Assembly (NCBI GenBank): GCA_963972195.1
Contig: CAXATH010000002.1
Span: 248,001-312,000, forward strand
Direction of reading: 5' to 3'
Length of the DNA: 64,000 bases
From: Litorimonas sp963972195
Lineage (GTDB): Bacteria > Pseudomonadota > Alphaproteobacteria > Caulobacterales > Maricaulaceae
Numbering within the stretch: position 1 is the stretch's first letter; each line of letters starts with the position of its first letter. The notes under the pieces are model-generated. The model saw only the letters and a list, made by a program, of their open reading frames with translations, was not told the DNA's origin and did no database searches. The position numbers were made by a program, and so were the translations under genes. This document shows positions 54,155 to 63,106 of the stretch, piece after piece.

Positions 54155-54625
54155 ATGACGGATGAAGACTATATGCGCCTAGCGCTGGAGGAAGCGCAAG
54201 CCTCATCTCTACGGGGCGAAGTGCCCGTCGGGGCGGTTCTGGTCAACCCTGTCACACAGAAAATAGTCGCAAAATCAGGCAATGCGCCGATTTCAGAAAG
54301 CGACCCAACGGCCCATGCAGAAATCCTAACATTGCGAAAGGCGGCTCAAATATCCGGAAATTATCGCCTCAGCGGATTGACGCTGTATGTCACTTTGGAG
54401 CCCTGCACGATGTGCGCCGGGGCTATATCACAAGCGCGACTTGGGCGAGTGGTTTACGGCGCAGTCGATATGAAAGGGGGGGCGGTTGAAAGTGGCGTCC
54501 GCTTTTTTGAACAGCCAACTTGCCATCATCGCCCTGAAACGCAGTCAGGCATATTGGGTGAAGAGTCAGCAGATCTGTTGAAAGCATTTTTCAAGTCCCG
54601 CCGCAAAAAGGACCGCTCGACATGA
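54155..54625 (+). CDS. tadA: tRNA-specific adenosine deaminase
   Basis: A protein of 156 residues from the ATG at 54155 (an in-frame TTG at 54128 is possible). The zinc-binding cytidine-deaminase-like motifs are His54-Ala-Glu56 (AHAEI) and Cys84-x-x-Cys87 (EPCTMC). GEVPVGAVLV and GAVDMKGGAV are also typical. It converts A34 to inosine in tRNA-Arg. It overlaps the DMT transporter gene by ATGA. Confidence 0.95.
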   Translation: MTDEDYMRLALEEAQASSLRGEVPVGAVLVNPVTQKIVAKSGNAPISESDPTAHAEILTLRKAAQISGNYRLSGLTLYVTLEPCTMCAGAISQARLGRVVYGAVDMKGGAVESGVRFFEQPTCHHRPETQSGILGEESADLLKAFFKSRRKKDRST

Positions 54626-55638
54626 GAACCACTTGGCGGGAAACAGCGGTTCAACCCCTTATAGGAGGGGCTTCTCCTGAGCCTCTGCACAAAGCCAAGG
54701 CAGGGTATGTCTTTGCGGCGCTTGGGGCGATGCTTTTTTCCATGAAGGCAATCCTGGTGAAGGTGGCTTATCTTCCGACCGGGGGATTAAATGCCAATGA
54801 TCTGGACGCGATTACATTAATGGCTTTGCGAATGGGATTTGCCTTGCCGATTTATATAGGGATTTTGATTTTTTCCCTGCGGAAAGACGGCGCAGCCATT
54901 CCGTTCAAACACATCCTTCAGGCCGCGCTTTTGGGGGTGATGGGATATTATGTTTGTACCTTTCTGGATTTTTCAGGCCTGAAATACATTACGGCTCAGT
55001 TGGAACGGCTTTTGCTGTTCACCTATCCCGTATTTGTGGTCATTCTCGGCGCGCTCTTTTTTGGAGGGCGAATAACCAAAGGCGGAATTGCGGCTATTGT
55101 CTTGGCTTATAGCGGGTTGGGGATTGTCTTTCTGGGCGGTGATATCGCTACTGGATTGAATGTACCTTTGGGCAGCGCTCTGCTTTTATGCGCCGCCGTT
55201 CTGTTTGGATTGTTTCAACTCCTGGCCAAGCGGCTGATTGACAAGGTCGGGTCGAAGATATTTACCTGCCTTGCCATGATCGGCGCCGGAGCCGCGATCC
55301 TGACGCATTTCGTAATTTATAGCCTAACCCAAGAGGGGGTTGCCGAGGCTCTGAGCTTGCCGCCGAGGATTTATTTTCTTGGTGCCGCGATTGCGTTTTT
55401 CTCCACTATATTGCCGAGTTTTTTAATTAATGTGGCCATGGGGCGAATTGGGGCCCAAACGGTTGCCGTGATGGGGATGATTGGTCCCTTGGCGACGATT
55501 GTGGCGGCGATTGTCGTTTTGGGTGAGCCCTTTTCCTTTTGGGACGGCATCGGGACCGTCGTCACCCTATCCGGGATAAGCCTTTATATGTGGCTTAATC
55601 AAAGAAAGCCCAAAAGAGATAAACCTCTCAGCAAATAG
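54622..55638 (+). CDS. EamA/DMT-family transporter
   Basis: A protein of 338 residues with about ten predicted membrane helices in two EamA repeats (about 27-165 and 175-325). The first repeat has LGAMLFSMKAILVKVAY and ITAQLERLLLFTYPVFVVIL; the second has FLINVAMGRIGAQTVAVMGM and PLATIVAAIVVLGEPFSFW. Such inner-membrane carriers export or exchange amino acids and other small metabolites; the substrate is unknown. Translation is coupled to tadA. Its end overlaps the convergent TauE gene by 40 bases. Confidence 0.85.
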   Translation: MRTTWRETAVQPLIGGASPEPLHKAKAGYVFAALGAMLFSMKAILVKVAYLPTGGLNANDLDAITLMALRMGFALPIYIGILIFSLRKDGAAIPFKHILQAALLGVMGYYVCTFLDFSGLKYITAQLERLLLFTYPVFVVILGALFFGGRITKGGIAAIVLAYSGLGIVFLGGDIATGLNVPLGSALLLCAAVLFGLFQLLAKRLIDKVGSKIFTCLAMIGAGAAILTHFVIYSLTQEGVAEALSLPPRIYFLGAAIAFFSTILPSFLINVAMGRIGAQTVAVMGMIGPLATIVAAIVVLGEPFSFWDGIGTVVTLSGISLYMWLNQRKPKRDKPLSK

Positions 55639-56348
55639 ACGAAACCGATAAAGGTGACGAGATAGCGACTAATGGATCGGAAGCCGACATCTGAGAAATG
55701 CTTTAACAGGCGCGTTCCCATATAGGTTCCGGCCATAACCGCAGGGATAGCGAGGAGGAAGACCCACCAAGGCGGCAATCCGCCCAGTCCGGCCCTGGCG
55801 GCCAGCGGGAGGCCAAAGTAAAGAATTTTGACCATGTGAGACGCAAACATGGTCACGGCTTTTGTCGATACGATCTGATGACGGGTTAGGGTGGTCTTGA
55901 CGTAAAAGAAATCGAGAGCCGGACCGGCTACGCCTGCTGTCAGGTTCAGACCCATGACCATCGCTCCGCAAAGAACAGCATTAGACGGTTTCTTGGCGTC
56001 GCCTTGTAGCCACCCTTTGGGCAGCCAGAGGAGAAGCGGAAGCAGGCCGAGGGCGAGGAAAAGCTGCCCCTTATTAAGCGTGACAGAGGCGAGGGCCAAA
56101 AGCAGAATAGCAGGTAAAGCGCCGAGAAGCTGCCATCCGAGAATATTCCAGCATATCCCATCCCTTAGAAGGTAGGCGCGGAAGCTATTGCTGACGCTCT
56201 GCACCGCGCCGTGAACCACCATGGCTTCGGAGACCGTCAGGAAGGTTGCGATGATCCCCATAAAGATCAAACCGCCCCCCATGCCGAACACGCCGGAAAT
56301 GGCAGCGGTAAATAGCGCGGAGACCAGAATGAGGAGTGCAATCTTCAT
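55599..56348 (-). CDS. TauE/SafE-family anion exporter
   Basis: About 249 residues from the ATG at 56348 (an in-frame start 36 bases upstream adds no family sequence). Seven to eight membrane helices with the duplicated TauE/SafE motifs: SGVFGMGGGLIFMGI near the N-terminus, LTAGVAGPALDFFYV in the second half and GTYMGTRLLKHFSD. These transporters move sulfite, sulfoacetate or related anions. No sulfur metabolism genes are adjacent, so the substrate is open. Confidence 0.85.
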   Translation of the reverse strand: MKIALLILVSALFTAAISGVFGMGGGLIFMGIIATFLTVSEAMVVHGAVQSVSNSFRAYLLRDGICWNILGWQLLGALPAILLLALASVTLNKGQLFLALGLLPLLLWLPKGWLQGDAKKPSNAVLCGAMVMGLNLTAGVAGPALDFFYVKTTLTRHQIVSTKAVTMFASHMVKILYFGLPLAARAGLGGLPPWWVFLLAIPAVMAGTYMGTRLLKHFSDVGFRSISRYLVTFIGFVYLLRGLSLLGFL

Positions 56349-56714
56349 GGGGCCGTCTATTGGACATATCCGAAAGGAATACAATTTCTCATTCAGACAG
56401 CCCTGAAATTTCGGATTAAGAACTCAATTTTACACTGCTTTAGACTCTTCAAGGCGAAGCGAATCTCGGCCAAAAAATAGCAGTTACGAACCTTAGGTGG
56501 AAAAGTTTCGGCTAATTAGAGGTCAAAAAAGGTAAAATAAGTCTTATTTTTCCTTAAAAAAATATCTAGATGTGCTATTTCAGAAAATATGACACAATAT
56601 ATAGTAGTTTTGAGTGACCGGATTGCAACAGTTTCGTCGATATTCGCAAAAAACTGCATTGGGCATGGAACCGACTGTTGTGGCTTTTCCCACAGACCTT
56701 TATTGAGCGCGCCA
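56349..56714. other. A+T-rich intergenic region
   Basis: About 365 bases between the divergent TauE and SleB genes. The centre (56510-56610) is very A+T-rich with runs of A and T. An open frame continues upstream of the sleB ATG to 56589 but has no ribosome site or signal peptide, and I treat it as non-coding. I see no clear promoter, repeat or RNA gene. Confidence 0.5.
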
Positions 56715-57479
56715 ATGGCTAAGAAACGATATATCTTTGCGGGCTGGTCTTTGGGTGTCATCGCGGTTGGAGCGGCAAGTGTTGCTTTTCCGGCTATCGC
56801 TCAAAAAGCGGAGTCACAGCGTCTTGCTGCGGAATGGGCGATTAAAGCTGATGTCTTTACAGACGTTGTGCAATCTTCCGAGCAGTCTGACTTTTATGCA
56901 GAAGAGTCATTTGCTTCTGAAATGACAGAGCTGACAACAGATATAAATCTTCAAACCGGGGCTCAACGCGACAATGCAACGATTAAAGCCCTGACGAAAA
57001 CACAGCCGATTATTCGTCAATTGGCGAAATATGACATGAAAGAATTTAACTGTCTTTCCGAAGCTGTCTACTATGAGGCCCGCTCCGAAACACGGTCCGG
57101 TCAGATCGGCGTTGCTGAAGTTATTCAAAACCGCGTGGCTTCCAAACATTACCCGAATTCTATCTGCGGCGTCGTTTATCAAGGTGCAGAGCGCAGAACA
57201 GGTTGCCAGTTCAGCTTTGCTTGTGATGGCTCCAATGAGCGCCTTCCGAAAGGTAAAGCCTGGGACCGCGCAAAAGCGATTGCCAAACTGAGCATAACAG
57301 GCGCTGCGCCTGAGCTGACCAATAAGGCGACACATTATCATACGGTTTGGGTGAACCCGCATTGGGCAGATTCGCTTCGCTTTAACGGCCAAATCGGCGT
57401 TCATAAATTCTATCGCTTCAAATGGCAGGAAAAGCCAGTTCAGAAGAGCACGACTATGAGCGTTGCGCCTCCGACTTAG
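56715..57479 (+). CDS. Cell wall hydrolase, SleB (Hydrolase_2) type
   Basis: About 254 residues from the ATG at 56715, giving a signal or anchor helix (YIFAGWSLGVIAVGAASVAF) at the N-terminus. The C-terminal half (about 120-240) is a SleB-like lytic transglycosylase domain: LSEAVYYEARSE with the catalytic glutamate, GQIGVAEVIQNRV, CGVVYQG, CQFSFACDG and THYHTVWVNPHWA. Family members cleave peptidoglycan glycan strands; in non-sporulating Alphaproteobacteria they act in growth or division. An intervening helical stretch (about 30-115) is acidic. Confidence 0.9.
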   Translation: MAKKRYIFAGWSLGVIAVGAASVAFPAIAQKAESQRLAAEWAIKADVFTDVVQSSEQSDFYAEESFASEMTELTTDINLQTGAQRDNATIKALTKTQPIIRQLAKYDMKEFNCLSEAVYYEARSETRSGQIGVAEVIQNRVASKHYPNSICGVVYQGAERRTGCQFSFACDGSNERLPKGKAWDRAKAIAKLSITGAAPELTNKATHYHTVWVNPHWADSLRFNGQIGVHKFYRFKWQEKPVQKSTTMSVAPPT

Positions 57480-57505
57480 GCCTAAATTCTAAAAACACAG
57501 ATTTT

Positions 57506-57532
57506 AAAAGCGTTTCCATCGGAGGCGCTTTT
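57506..57532 (+). terminator. Rho-independent terminator of the SleB gene
   Basis: AAAAGCGTTTCC / GGAGGCGCTTTT with a 3-base loop and two wobble pairs, followed by CTTTTG. It faces the convergent nadC gene, which it may also serve through the leading A run. Confidence 0.7.
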
Positions 57533-57559
57533 CTTTTGCCCCGAGTTTAGTGGGTATTT

Positions 57560-58423
57560 TTAAGCGGCGTCCATGCCGATGTCGAAATTCGGGGCGGAAT
57601 GGGTCAAAGCGCCTACAGAGATAACGTCTATACCTGTTTCTGCCAGCCCCAGCACAGTCTCTAAATTCACGCCCCCCGACGCCTCTAGAATTGGGCGGCG
57701 GTGCTTTGACGTAGAGACGAGATTGACCGCCTCACGCAATTTCTCAGGCCCCATATTATCCAGTAAAATAACGTCCGGCTCAAAGGTCAAAACGGTTTTG
57801 AGCTGTTCCAGCGTGTCTACTTCGACGCTGATACGGGTCATATGATCGGCTCTGGATTTGAGCGTGGAGAGCGCCGCATCGACGCCCCCGGCCAGTGCAA
57901 TGTGATTATCCTTGACCATAATAGCGGCGGCCAAGCTCTCGCGGTGCGCAAACCCTCCTCCGGCCAGTACCGCTTGCTTCTCCAGGGCGCGCAATCCCGG
58001 CGTGGTTTTCCGCGTCGCGGCGATGCGGACATTCGTGCCTTTGACCTGATCAACATATTGACGGGTTAATGAGGCAACCCCCGACAGGCGGCCAAGAAAA
58101 TTCAAGCCAACGCGTTCCGCGCTTAGCAGACTACGGCTAGGCCCTTTGAGTTTAACGATGATTTCACCGGCTTTGACCAAGGCGCCGTCTTCGATTTGCG
58201 GGGTAAAAGTCATTTCAGGGTCGACAAGTGCGTAGGTGAGCGCCGCGGCTTGCAGTCCCGCAATGACGCCGTTCTCACGGGCTCTCATAACGAGACTTCC
58301 GCTCGCCTGTTCGGGAATAAGCAGATTAGCTGTCAGGTCGCCGGAAACCCCAAAATCTTCGGCCAATGCGAGACGGACGATAGGTTCAATAACAATTTGG
58401 GGAAGGGGCGGAAGAGATATCAT
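57560..58423 (-). CDS. nadC: Nicotinate-nucleotide pyrophosphorylase (carboxylating)
   Basis: A protein of 287 residues. It turns quinolinate and PRPP into nicotinate mononucleotide, CO2 and PPi in NAD synthesis. Visible features are EDFGVSGDLTANLLI, ERVGLNFLGRLSGVASLT, ATRKTTPGLRALEKQAVLAGGG with the substrate-binding arginine and lysine, HIALAGG, EVDTLEQL, LLDNMGPEKL and ASGGVNLETV. The length is standard. nadA and nadB are absent here. Divergent from the photolyase. Confidence 0.95.
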   Translation of the reverse strand: MISLPPLPQIVIEPIVRLALAEDFGVSGDLTANLLIPEQASGSLVMRARENGVIAGLQAAALTYALVDPEMTFTPQIEDGALVKAGEIIVKLKGPSRSLLSAERVGLNFLGRLSGVASLTRQYVDQVKGTNVRIAATRKTTPGLRALEKQAVLAGGGFAHRESLAAAIMVKDNHIALAGGVDAALSTLKSRADHMTRISVEVDTLEQLKTVLTFEPDVILLDNMGPEKLREAVNLVSTSKHRRPILEASGGVNLETVLGLAETGIDVISVGALTHSAPNFDIGMDAA

Positions 58424-58500
58424 ACACGTGTCTTAACGGCCAATCCGCCCTGTGACGAGATAATTTTGACACTTCGGCCTGAAATGCACGTAGCAAATAT

Positions 58501-60051
58501 ATGTCTAAAACTTTGATACCTGTTTTTGCGGATCAGCTCTCTCAAAGCTTATCGTCTATCGCGGTAAGTGACCCTGAAGAGAGCGTCATTTTAATGATGG
58601 AGGTGATGCATGAGGCGACAACGGTGCCGCATCATCGCACAAAACTCGTTTTTCTGTTTTCGGCCATGCGGCATTTTTCAGAAGAAATGCGGCGAGAAGG
58701 GTGGGAGGTCGACTACGTCACACTGACTGATGAAGAAAATGCGGGCACGTTTCGTAAAGAGGTAAGGCGTGCATTAACACGTCACGATATTGATCAGGTC
58801 CGGGTCTGCGAACCATCTGTCTACCGGGTTTTAAAAGACGTTGAGGGGTGGGGGTCCGCTTTCGGCGTCCCGGTTTCAATTACTCACGATGATCGTTTCA
58901 TTTCGACAAAGGACGAGTTCTCTGACTGGGCCAAAGGCCGAAAATCTTTCCGCATGGAACATTTTTACCATGAAATGCGCCGCAAAACGAACCTGCTTAT
59001 GGACGGCGATAAACCTGTCGAAGGAAAATGGAACTTTGACAAGCAAAACCGCAAGCCCCCGAAAGATAAAATGGCTTTCCCAGAGCCGCTAAGATTCAAA
59101 CCGGATGAAACGACCCGTGACGTCATCCAAATGGTGAATGAGGTATTTGATTCCCGAATGGGGAATACGGACGAATTCTTTTACGCGGTGACACGGAACC
59201 AGGCCCTTGAAAGCCTGGATTACTTCCTCAAAAACCAATTATCACAATTCGGCGATTATCAGGACGCCATGGTCATGGATCAACCGTTCATGTTCCACTC
59301 TCTGGTTTCGCCTTACATCAATGCGGGTTTATTAAGTCCTATGGAAGTCTGTGAGCGTGTGGAAGCGGCTTACAAGGACGGCAAGGCTCCCATCAACGCG
59401 GTCGAAGGCTATATCCGCCAGATCATTGGATGGCGCGAATATGTACGCGGTATTTATTGGCTTGAAATGCCGGGATATGAGACAAAGAATTTTCTGGAAG
59501 CAGAACTAAAGCTCCCGGATTTCTATTGGACGGGACAGACGGATATGAATTGTCTCTCCCAAACGATTACCCAAACTTTGGACTTTGCTTACGCCCATCA
59601 TATTCAGCGATTGATGATTACAGGTAATTTTGCTTTGCTCATCGGGGTCGATCCCTATGACGTTCATGAATGGTATTTGTCAGTTTATCTGGATGCGTTT
59701 GAATGGGTGGAACTGCCGAATACTTTAGGCATGAGCCAATATGGCGATGGCGGGTTACTGGGATCCAAACCTTACGCGAGCAGCGGGTCCTACATTAACC
59801 GGATGAGTGATTACTGCAAAAGCTGCGCTTACGATGTGAAAGAGCGGACTGGCGAGAACGCTTGTCCGTTTAACTCTCTCTACTGGCACTTTCTGGATCG
59901 AAACAAAGAGAAGCTACAAGATAATAACCGCTTGGCGATGCCCTATCGAAATCTCGAGAAAATGGCCAAAGATACCCGCAGGGAGCTTATGCAACAGGCC
60001 AATTCATTTATTCAGAGCCTTACGCCTTCCATGGCAAAAGATTACAAATAA
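58501..60051 (+). CDS. FeS-containing bacterial cryptochrome/photolyase
   Basis: A protein of 516 residues of the FeS-BCP (PhrB-type) class of the cryptochrome/photolyase family. An N-terminal alpha/beta antenna domain (MSKTLIPVFADQLSQSL start) precedes a helical FAD domain (about 250-516, YIRQIIGWREYVRGIYW). Four cysteines fit the 4Fe-4S ligands: Cys351, Cys439, Cys442 and Cys455 (YCKSCAYDV and ENACPFN). From memory these lie one residue after the ligands of Agrobacterium PhrB. That enzyme repairs (6-4) photoproducts in blue light, which is the likely activity. Divergent from nadC. Confidence 0.9.
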   Translation: MSKTLIPVFADQLSQSLSSIAVSDPEESVILMMEVMHEATTVPHHRTKLVFLFSAMRHFSEEMRREGWEVDYVTLTDEENAGTFRKEVRRALTRHDIDQVRVCEPSVYRVLKDVEGWGSAFGVPVSITHDDRFISTKDEFSDWAKGRKSFRMEHFYHEMRRKTNLLMDGDKPVEGKWNFDKQNRKPPKDKMAFPEPLRFKPDETTRDVIQMVNEVFDSRMGNTDEFFYAVTRNQALESLDYFLKNQLSQFGDYQDAMVMDQPFMFHSLVSPYINAGLLSPMEVCERVEAAYKDGKAPINAVEGYIRQIIGWREYVRGIYWLEMPGYETKNFLEAELKLPDFYWTGQTDMNCLSQTITQTLDFAYAHHIQRLMITGNFALLIGVDPYDVHEWYLSVYLDAFEWVELPNTLGMSQYGDGGLLGSKPYASSGSYINRMSDYCKSCAYDVKERTGENACPFNSLYWHFLDRNKEKLQDNNRLAMPYRNLEKMAKDTRRELMQQANSFIQSLTPSMAKDYK

Positions 60052-60090
60052 ATCTTCTGGCCAGATTGAAATCATTTCAAGCAGAACTCT

Positions 60091-60864
60091 TTAAAAATCA
60101 GGTTTCCGCTTTTCTAGAAAAGCCTGATAGCCTTCCTTGAAATCCTTGCTTGAGAAGCCTGCCTGGAACCAATTTTTTGTCTTTTGTGATTCCTCTCTTT
60201 GTCCGGCTTCATAAGCAACAAACATTTTATTGGTCATGGAAAGAGACTCCCCGGACGTGTCTGCAATTAACATGGCGTAATCACGCACAACTTGGTCCAG
60301 CTCATATTGATCTGTGAGGCGGTTTATCAACCCCATTTGCATGGCTTCTTCGGCTAGGACTGTGCGGGCGGAGAAAAGCATATCTTTCGCGCGGCTTATG
60401 CCTATCGCTTGAATTAAACGCTTTATATCCGAGAATGGATAAACCAAGCCAAGATTGCCGGGGGTAATAGCAAATTGGGACGTGCCGTCTGCAATACGAA
60501 TATCGCAAGCCATGGCAATACCGCAGCCTCCGCCAACACAGGCGCCACGGATTTTAGCTATCGTCGGCTTCGGAAAAATAGCAACGGCTTCCAAGGCTTG
60601 GGCGATGGTAAAAGAAATCGCTTTCGAGCTTTCGGGGGTGGCATAGAGCGTTTCAAACTCCGAGATATCCGCTCCGGCGGCGAAATGTTCTCCGTCGCCT
60701 GTGATGACGAGAGCTTTTAAGGCTGGTGTTTCAGCGGCTTCTTCAAGGCAGCCTAGGAGTTGCCTCCACATAACCGCACTCAGTGCGTTACGTTTAGCGG
60801 GTTGGGTCAAGAGAATTCGCCCTACCCGGCCCGTCCTCATTGAAAATTTGACGTCAGCGTCCAT
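60091..60864 (-). CDS. Crotonase-fold enoyl-CoA hydratase/isomerase-like protein
   Basis: A protein of 257 residues. The oxyanion-hole segments are intact: GEHFAAGADISEF and IRGACVGGGCGIAMACDIRIAD. The acid/base glutamates of true hydratases are not: the segment aligned with FGQPEILLG reads FAITPGNLG, and the second site (KDML) has Asp in place of Glu. It therefore may be an isomerase or another crotonase rather than a hydratase. CoA-thioester chemistry in the cytosol is likely. It is a single gene with no beta-oxidation operon around it. Confidence 0.85.
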   Translation of the reverse strand: MDADVKFSMRTGRVGRILLTQPAKRNALSAVMWRQLLGCLEEAAETPALKALVITGDGEHFAAGADISEFETLYATPESSKAISFTIAQALEAVAIFPKPTIAKIRGACVGGGCGIAMACDIRIADGTSQFAITPGNLGLVYPFSDIKRLIQAIGISRAKDMLFSARTVLAEEAMQMGLINRLTDQYELDQVVRDYAMLIADTSGESLSMTNKMFVAYEAGQREESQKTKNWFQAGFSSKDFKEGYQAFLEKRKPDF

Positions 60865-61034
60865 AAAAACCTCAGTTCAACTCCCGATATTTATCAAATA
60901 AGTATCAAGGAATTATGCCAAGAGTTTGGCGTGAAAACCTTAGGAAAACGTTTTCCTCCTGTGTAATTCCTTGATTTATTGCAACAAACACATCGCCGTG
61001 ACGTTGTTTTGTCACACTTATAAAAGGAGAGAAA

Positions 61035-61436
61035 ATGACTGATTTACATCTACCACAAGACACGTTGATATTAACGGCGACCGGCGAGGAAGCCAAACTA
61101 TACCGCCAGAACGGCGCGCATTTGAAAATGGAAGATCATTGGACGCCTCAAAACCTTGCAGATGAAGGCCCTTCGGGGAAGTCACCGGCTGAACGTTCCG
61201 ATAAAGAGTCGATGGAAGCGACTTTTTCCAAGCAAATTGCCGAGCGGCTTTATGAATATGTTCACAAAGGAAAGTTTGAAAATCTTATCCTGGCCGCAGA
61301 CCCGGAAACTCTAGGTGAAATTCGCCCGCTTCTACATAAAGAAGTCAATGACAAAATCTTGCTGGAAATGAACAAGACGCTGATCAATGCGACATTGCCG
61401 GACATTGAAAAGTCTATCGCCGCTGCGCGGAAATAA
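61035..61436 (+). CDS. Host-attachment family protein
   Basis: A protein of 133 residues with a strong AAAAGGAGAG ribosome site 6 bases before the ATG. It matches the host-attachment protein family (Pfam Host_attach): ILTATGEEAKLYRQNG at the N-terminus, AERLYEYVHKGKFENLILAADPETLGEIRPLL in the middle and MNKTLINATLPDIEKSI at the end. No signal peptide, so probably cytosolic. The family name comes from a mutant defective in attachment to plant cells; molecular function is unclear, with some resemblance to eRF1-like folds. A terminator follows. Confidence 0.8.
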   Translation: MTDLHLPQDTLILTATGEEAKLYRQNGAHLKMEDHWTPQNLADEGPSGKSPAERSDKESMEATFSKQIAERLYEYVHKGKFENLILAADPETLGEIRPLLHKEVNDKILLEMNKTLINATLPDIEKSIAAARK

Positions 61437-61465
61437 GCGGTCCGAAGAGAATCTAATTAAATCCA

Positions 61466-61496
61466 AGAAGACCTGCTCTGCCGGGTCTTTTTTTTT
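61466..61496 (+). terminator. Rho-independent terminator
   Basis: AAGACC / GGTCTT stem with a 10-base loop and a run of nine T. It ends the host-attachment gene. Confidence 0.8.
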
Positions 61497-61583
61497 GCTT
61501 ATGACATCTGCGCGGGAGCGGGCGTATTCGTTTTACTGGACACCCGAAAAGTAATCGGCCTAGTAAAGAAGAAAGGGGATATT

Positions 61584-63020
61584 ATGTCATCTACCACAAT
61601 CGTATTTATCACGCTGATTGCTTATAAAGTAATCCTGTTAGGCGTCGGTTTTTGGGCGTCAAAGCGTGTTAATTCCGAAGATGATTTCTTCCTCGCAGGC
61701 AAAGGGGCAGGCGGCGGATTAGGGCCGTGGACGGCGGGGCTTTCTTACGCGGCCTCGACATCGTCCGCTTGGGTTCTTCTTGGATTTACCGGCGTGGTCT
61801 ACACGCAAGGCGTCGTCGGGCTCTGGCTTATCCCGGGGATATTTGGCGGATATCTACTGACTTGGTTGGTGATGGGACCCAAATTAAACGCTGAGACGGC
61901 TTCCAAGGGGCATTTAACAATCGTTGATTTCATGACGGCCGATGTGACAGCAGTTTGGAAAAAGAGGATTGGTATCGTCTGTGCGGCCATGATCCTTTTC
62001 TGTTTCATTTTTTACATCTCCTCGCAATTTCAGGCCGCAGGGAATGCCCTAACCGAAGTCTTTGGAATGAATGTCACAGAGGCTGTTCTGCTGGGAGCGG
62101 CTATCATCGTCATATACTGTTTTCTGGGCGGGTTCCTGGCTGCCAGTATTACGGACGCCTTGCAAGCGGTCGTGATGATGCTGGCTTGTGTGCTCGTTCC
62201 AATTGCCGCTGTGAGCGCCGCAGGTGGTTTCGGATCTTTAATGGACGCGCTGCAAACCACACAGCCTGAAAGTTATTTCAGCTTTACGGGCGGGGCCGTG
62301 GGGATGGCCGGCATTGGACTGGCGATGGGATTGTTTGGTACAGGATTAGGCGCGCTTGGGCAGCCACAATTACTGAACCGCATCATGTCGGTTCGGACGG
62401 ATAGAGAACGCGTTCAAGGCGCGCTCATAACGATTTTGTGGGGCGTGGTAATCTATTCAGGACTGGTCTGCCTTGCGTTTGCCGGACGGGCCACGGGCAT
62501 TGAGACGGGTACAGAAGCTTTGTTTTTTGCCGCGGCGAAAGAATTCCTTCCGGCCGTGTTGGCGGGCATTATTACAGCGGCCGTTTTGTCAGCAGTCATG
62601 TCAACTGTGGATAGCCTGCTATTGGCCGCCGCCTCTGCTGTCTCGCATGACATTGGAATTAAATATTCCCACCCAAAAAGAGCGCTGTTCTTTGGGCGAT
62701 TAGCCATGGTGGCGGTCGCTGTGTTTGCTGTTTTGCTAACCCTCTTTGCCGATCAAACTATTTTCAAACGCGTTTTGTTTAGTTGGGTCGCTTTAGGGGC
62801 AGCCTTTGGTCCCACTATTTTAACTAAATGCCTTGGCTGGAGAGTGAAAGGCAGTGCCGTGTTCTTCGCCGTTCTTATTGCGTTTTTCACAGCTGTAATA
62901 TTTTCAAATGTCCAAGGGCCTATTGCCGAAATTATCGAAAAATGGGGCTCGTGGGTCTTTGGACTTGTGATCTTATTTTTCGGGCGAAATGTTGACGGCG
63001 AAACCAAACCGCAAAGTTGA
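61584..63020 (+). CDS. Sodium:solute symporter (SSS family)
   Basis: A protein of 478 residues with about 13 predicted helices and the family signatures DFFLAGKGAGGGLGPWTAGLS near the N-terminus, LGQPQLLNRIMSVR and ITAAVLSAVMSTVDSLLLAAAS. It is closest in overall plan to PutP-like proline symporters. The aspartate of helix II needed in E. coli PutP (GASDMSGW) is replaced here (AASTSSAW), so the transported solute may differ from proline. Na+-driven uptake in the inner membrane is likely. A short RBS (GAAAGGGG) precedes the ATG. Confidence 0.85.
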   Translation: MSSTTIVFITLIAYKVILLGVGFWASKRVNSEDDFFLAGKGAGGGLGPWTAGLSYAASTSSAWVLLGFTGVVYTQGVVGLWLIPGIFGGYLLTWLVMGPKLNAETASKGHLTIVDFMTADVTAVWKKRIGIVCAAMILFCFIFYISSQFQAAGNALTEVFGMNVTEAVLLGAAIIVIYCFLGGFLAASITDALQAVVMMLACVLVPIAAVSAAGGFGSLMDALQTTQPESYFSFTGGAVGMAGIGLAMGLFGTGLGALGQPQLLNRIMSVRTDRERVQGALITILWGVVIYSGLVCLAFAGRATGIETGTEALFFAAAKEFLPAVLAGIITAAVLSAVMSTVDSLLLAAASAVSHDIGIKYSHPKRALFFGRLAMVAVAVFAVLLTLFADQTIFKRVLFSWVALGAAFGPTILTKCLGWRVKGSAVFFAVLIAFFTAVIFSNVQGPIAEIIEKWGSWVFGLVILFFGRNVDGETKPQS

Positions 63021-63055
63021 GGGTTTCTGGCTAAAGGAAATAGATGCTGGGCCAA

Positions 63056-63082
63056 TTAAAAAGCGCCTCCGAAGAGGCGCTT
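63056..63082 (-). terminator. Terminator of the leftward dehydrogenase gene
   Basis: A 9-bp perfect stem AAGCGCCTC / GAGGCGCTT with a 4-base loop (63061-63082). Read on the minus strand it is followed by a T run (complement of AAAAA at 63058-63062). It lies 24 bases beyond the stop of the leftward gene. Confidence 0.75.
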
Positions 63083-63106
63083 ATATAATTCAAATTAAGG
63101 GACGAA

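Noticed and set aside
56589..56714. N-terminal extension of the SleB-type protein
   Set aside because: The signal-like helix starts at the ATG at 56715; the extension has no such feature.
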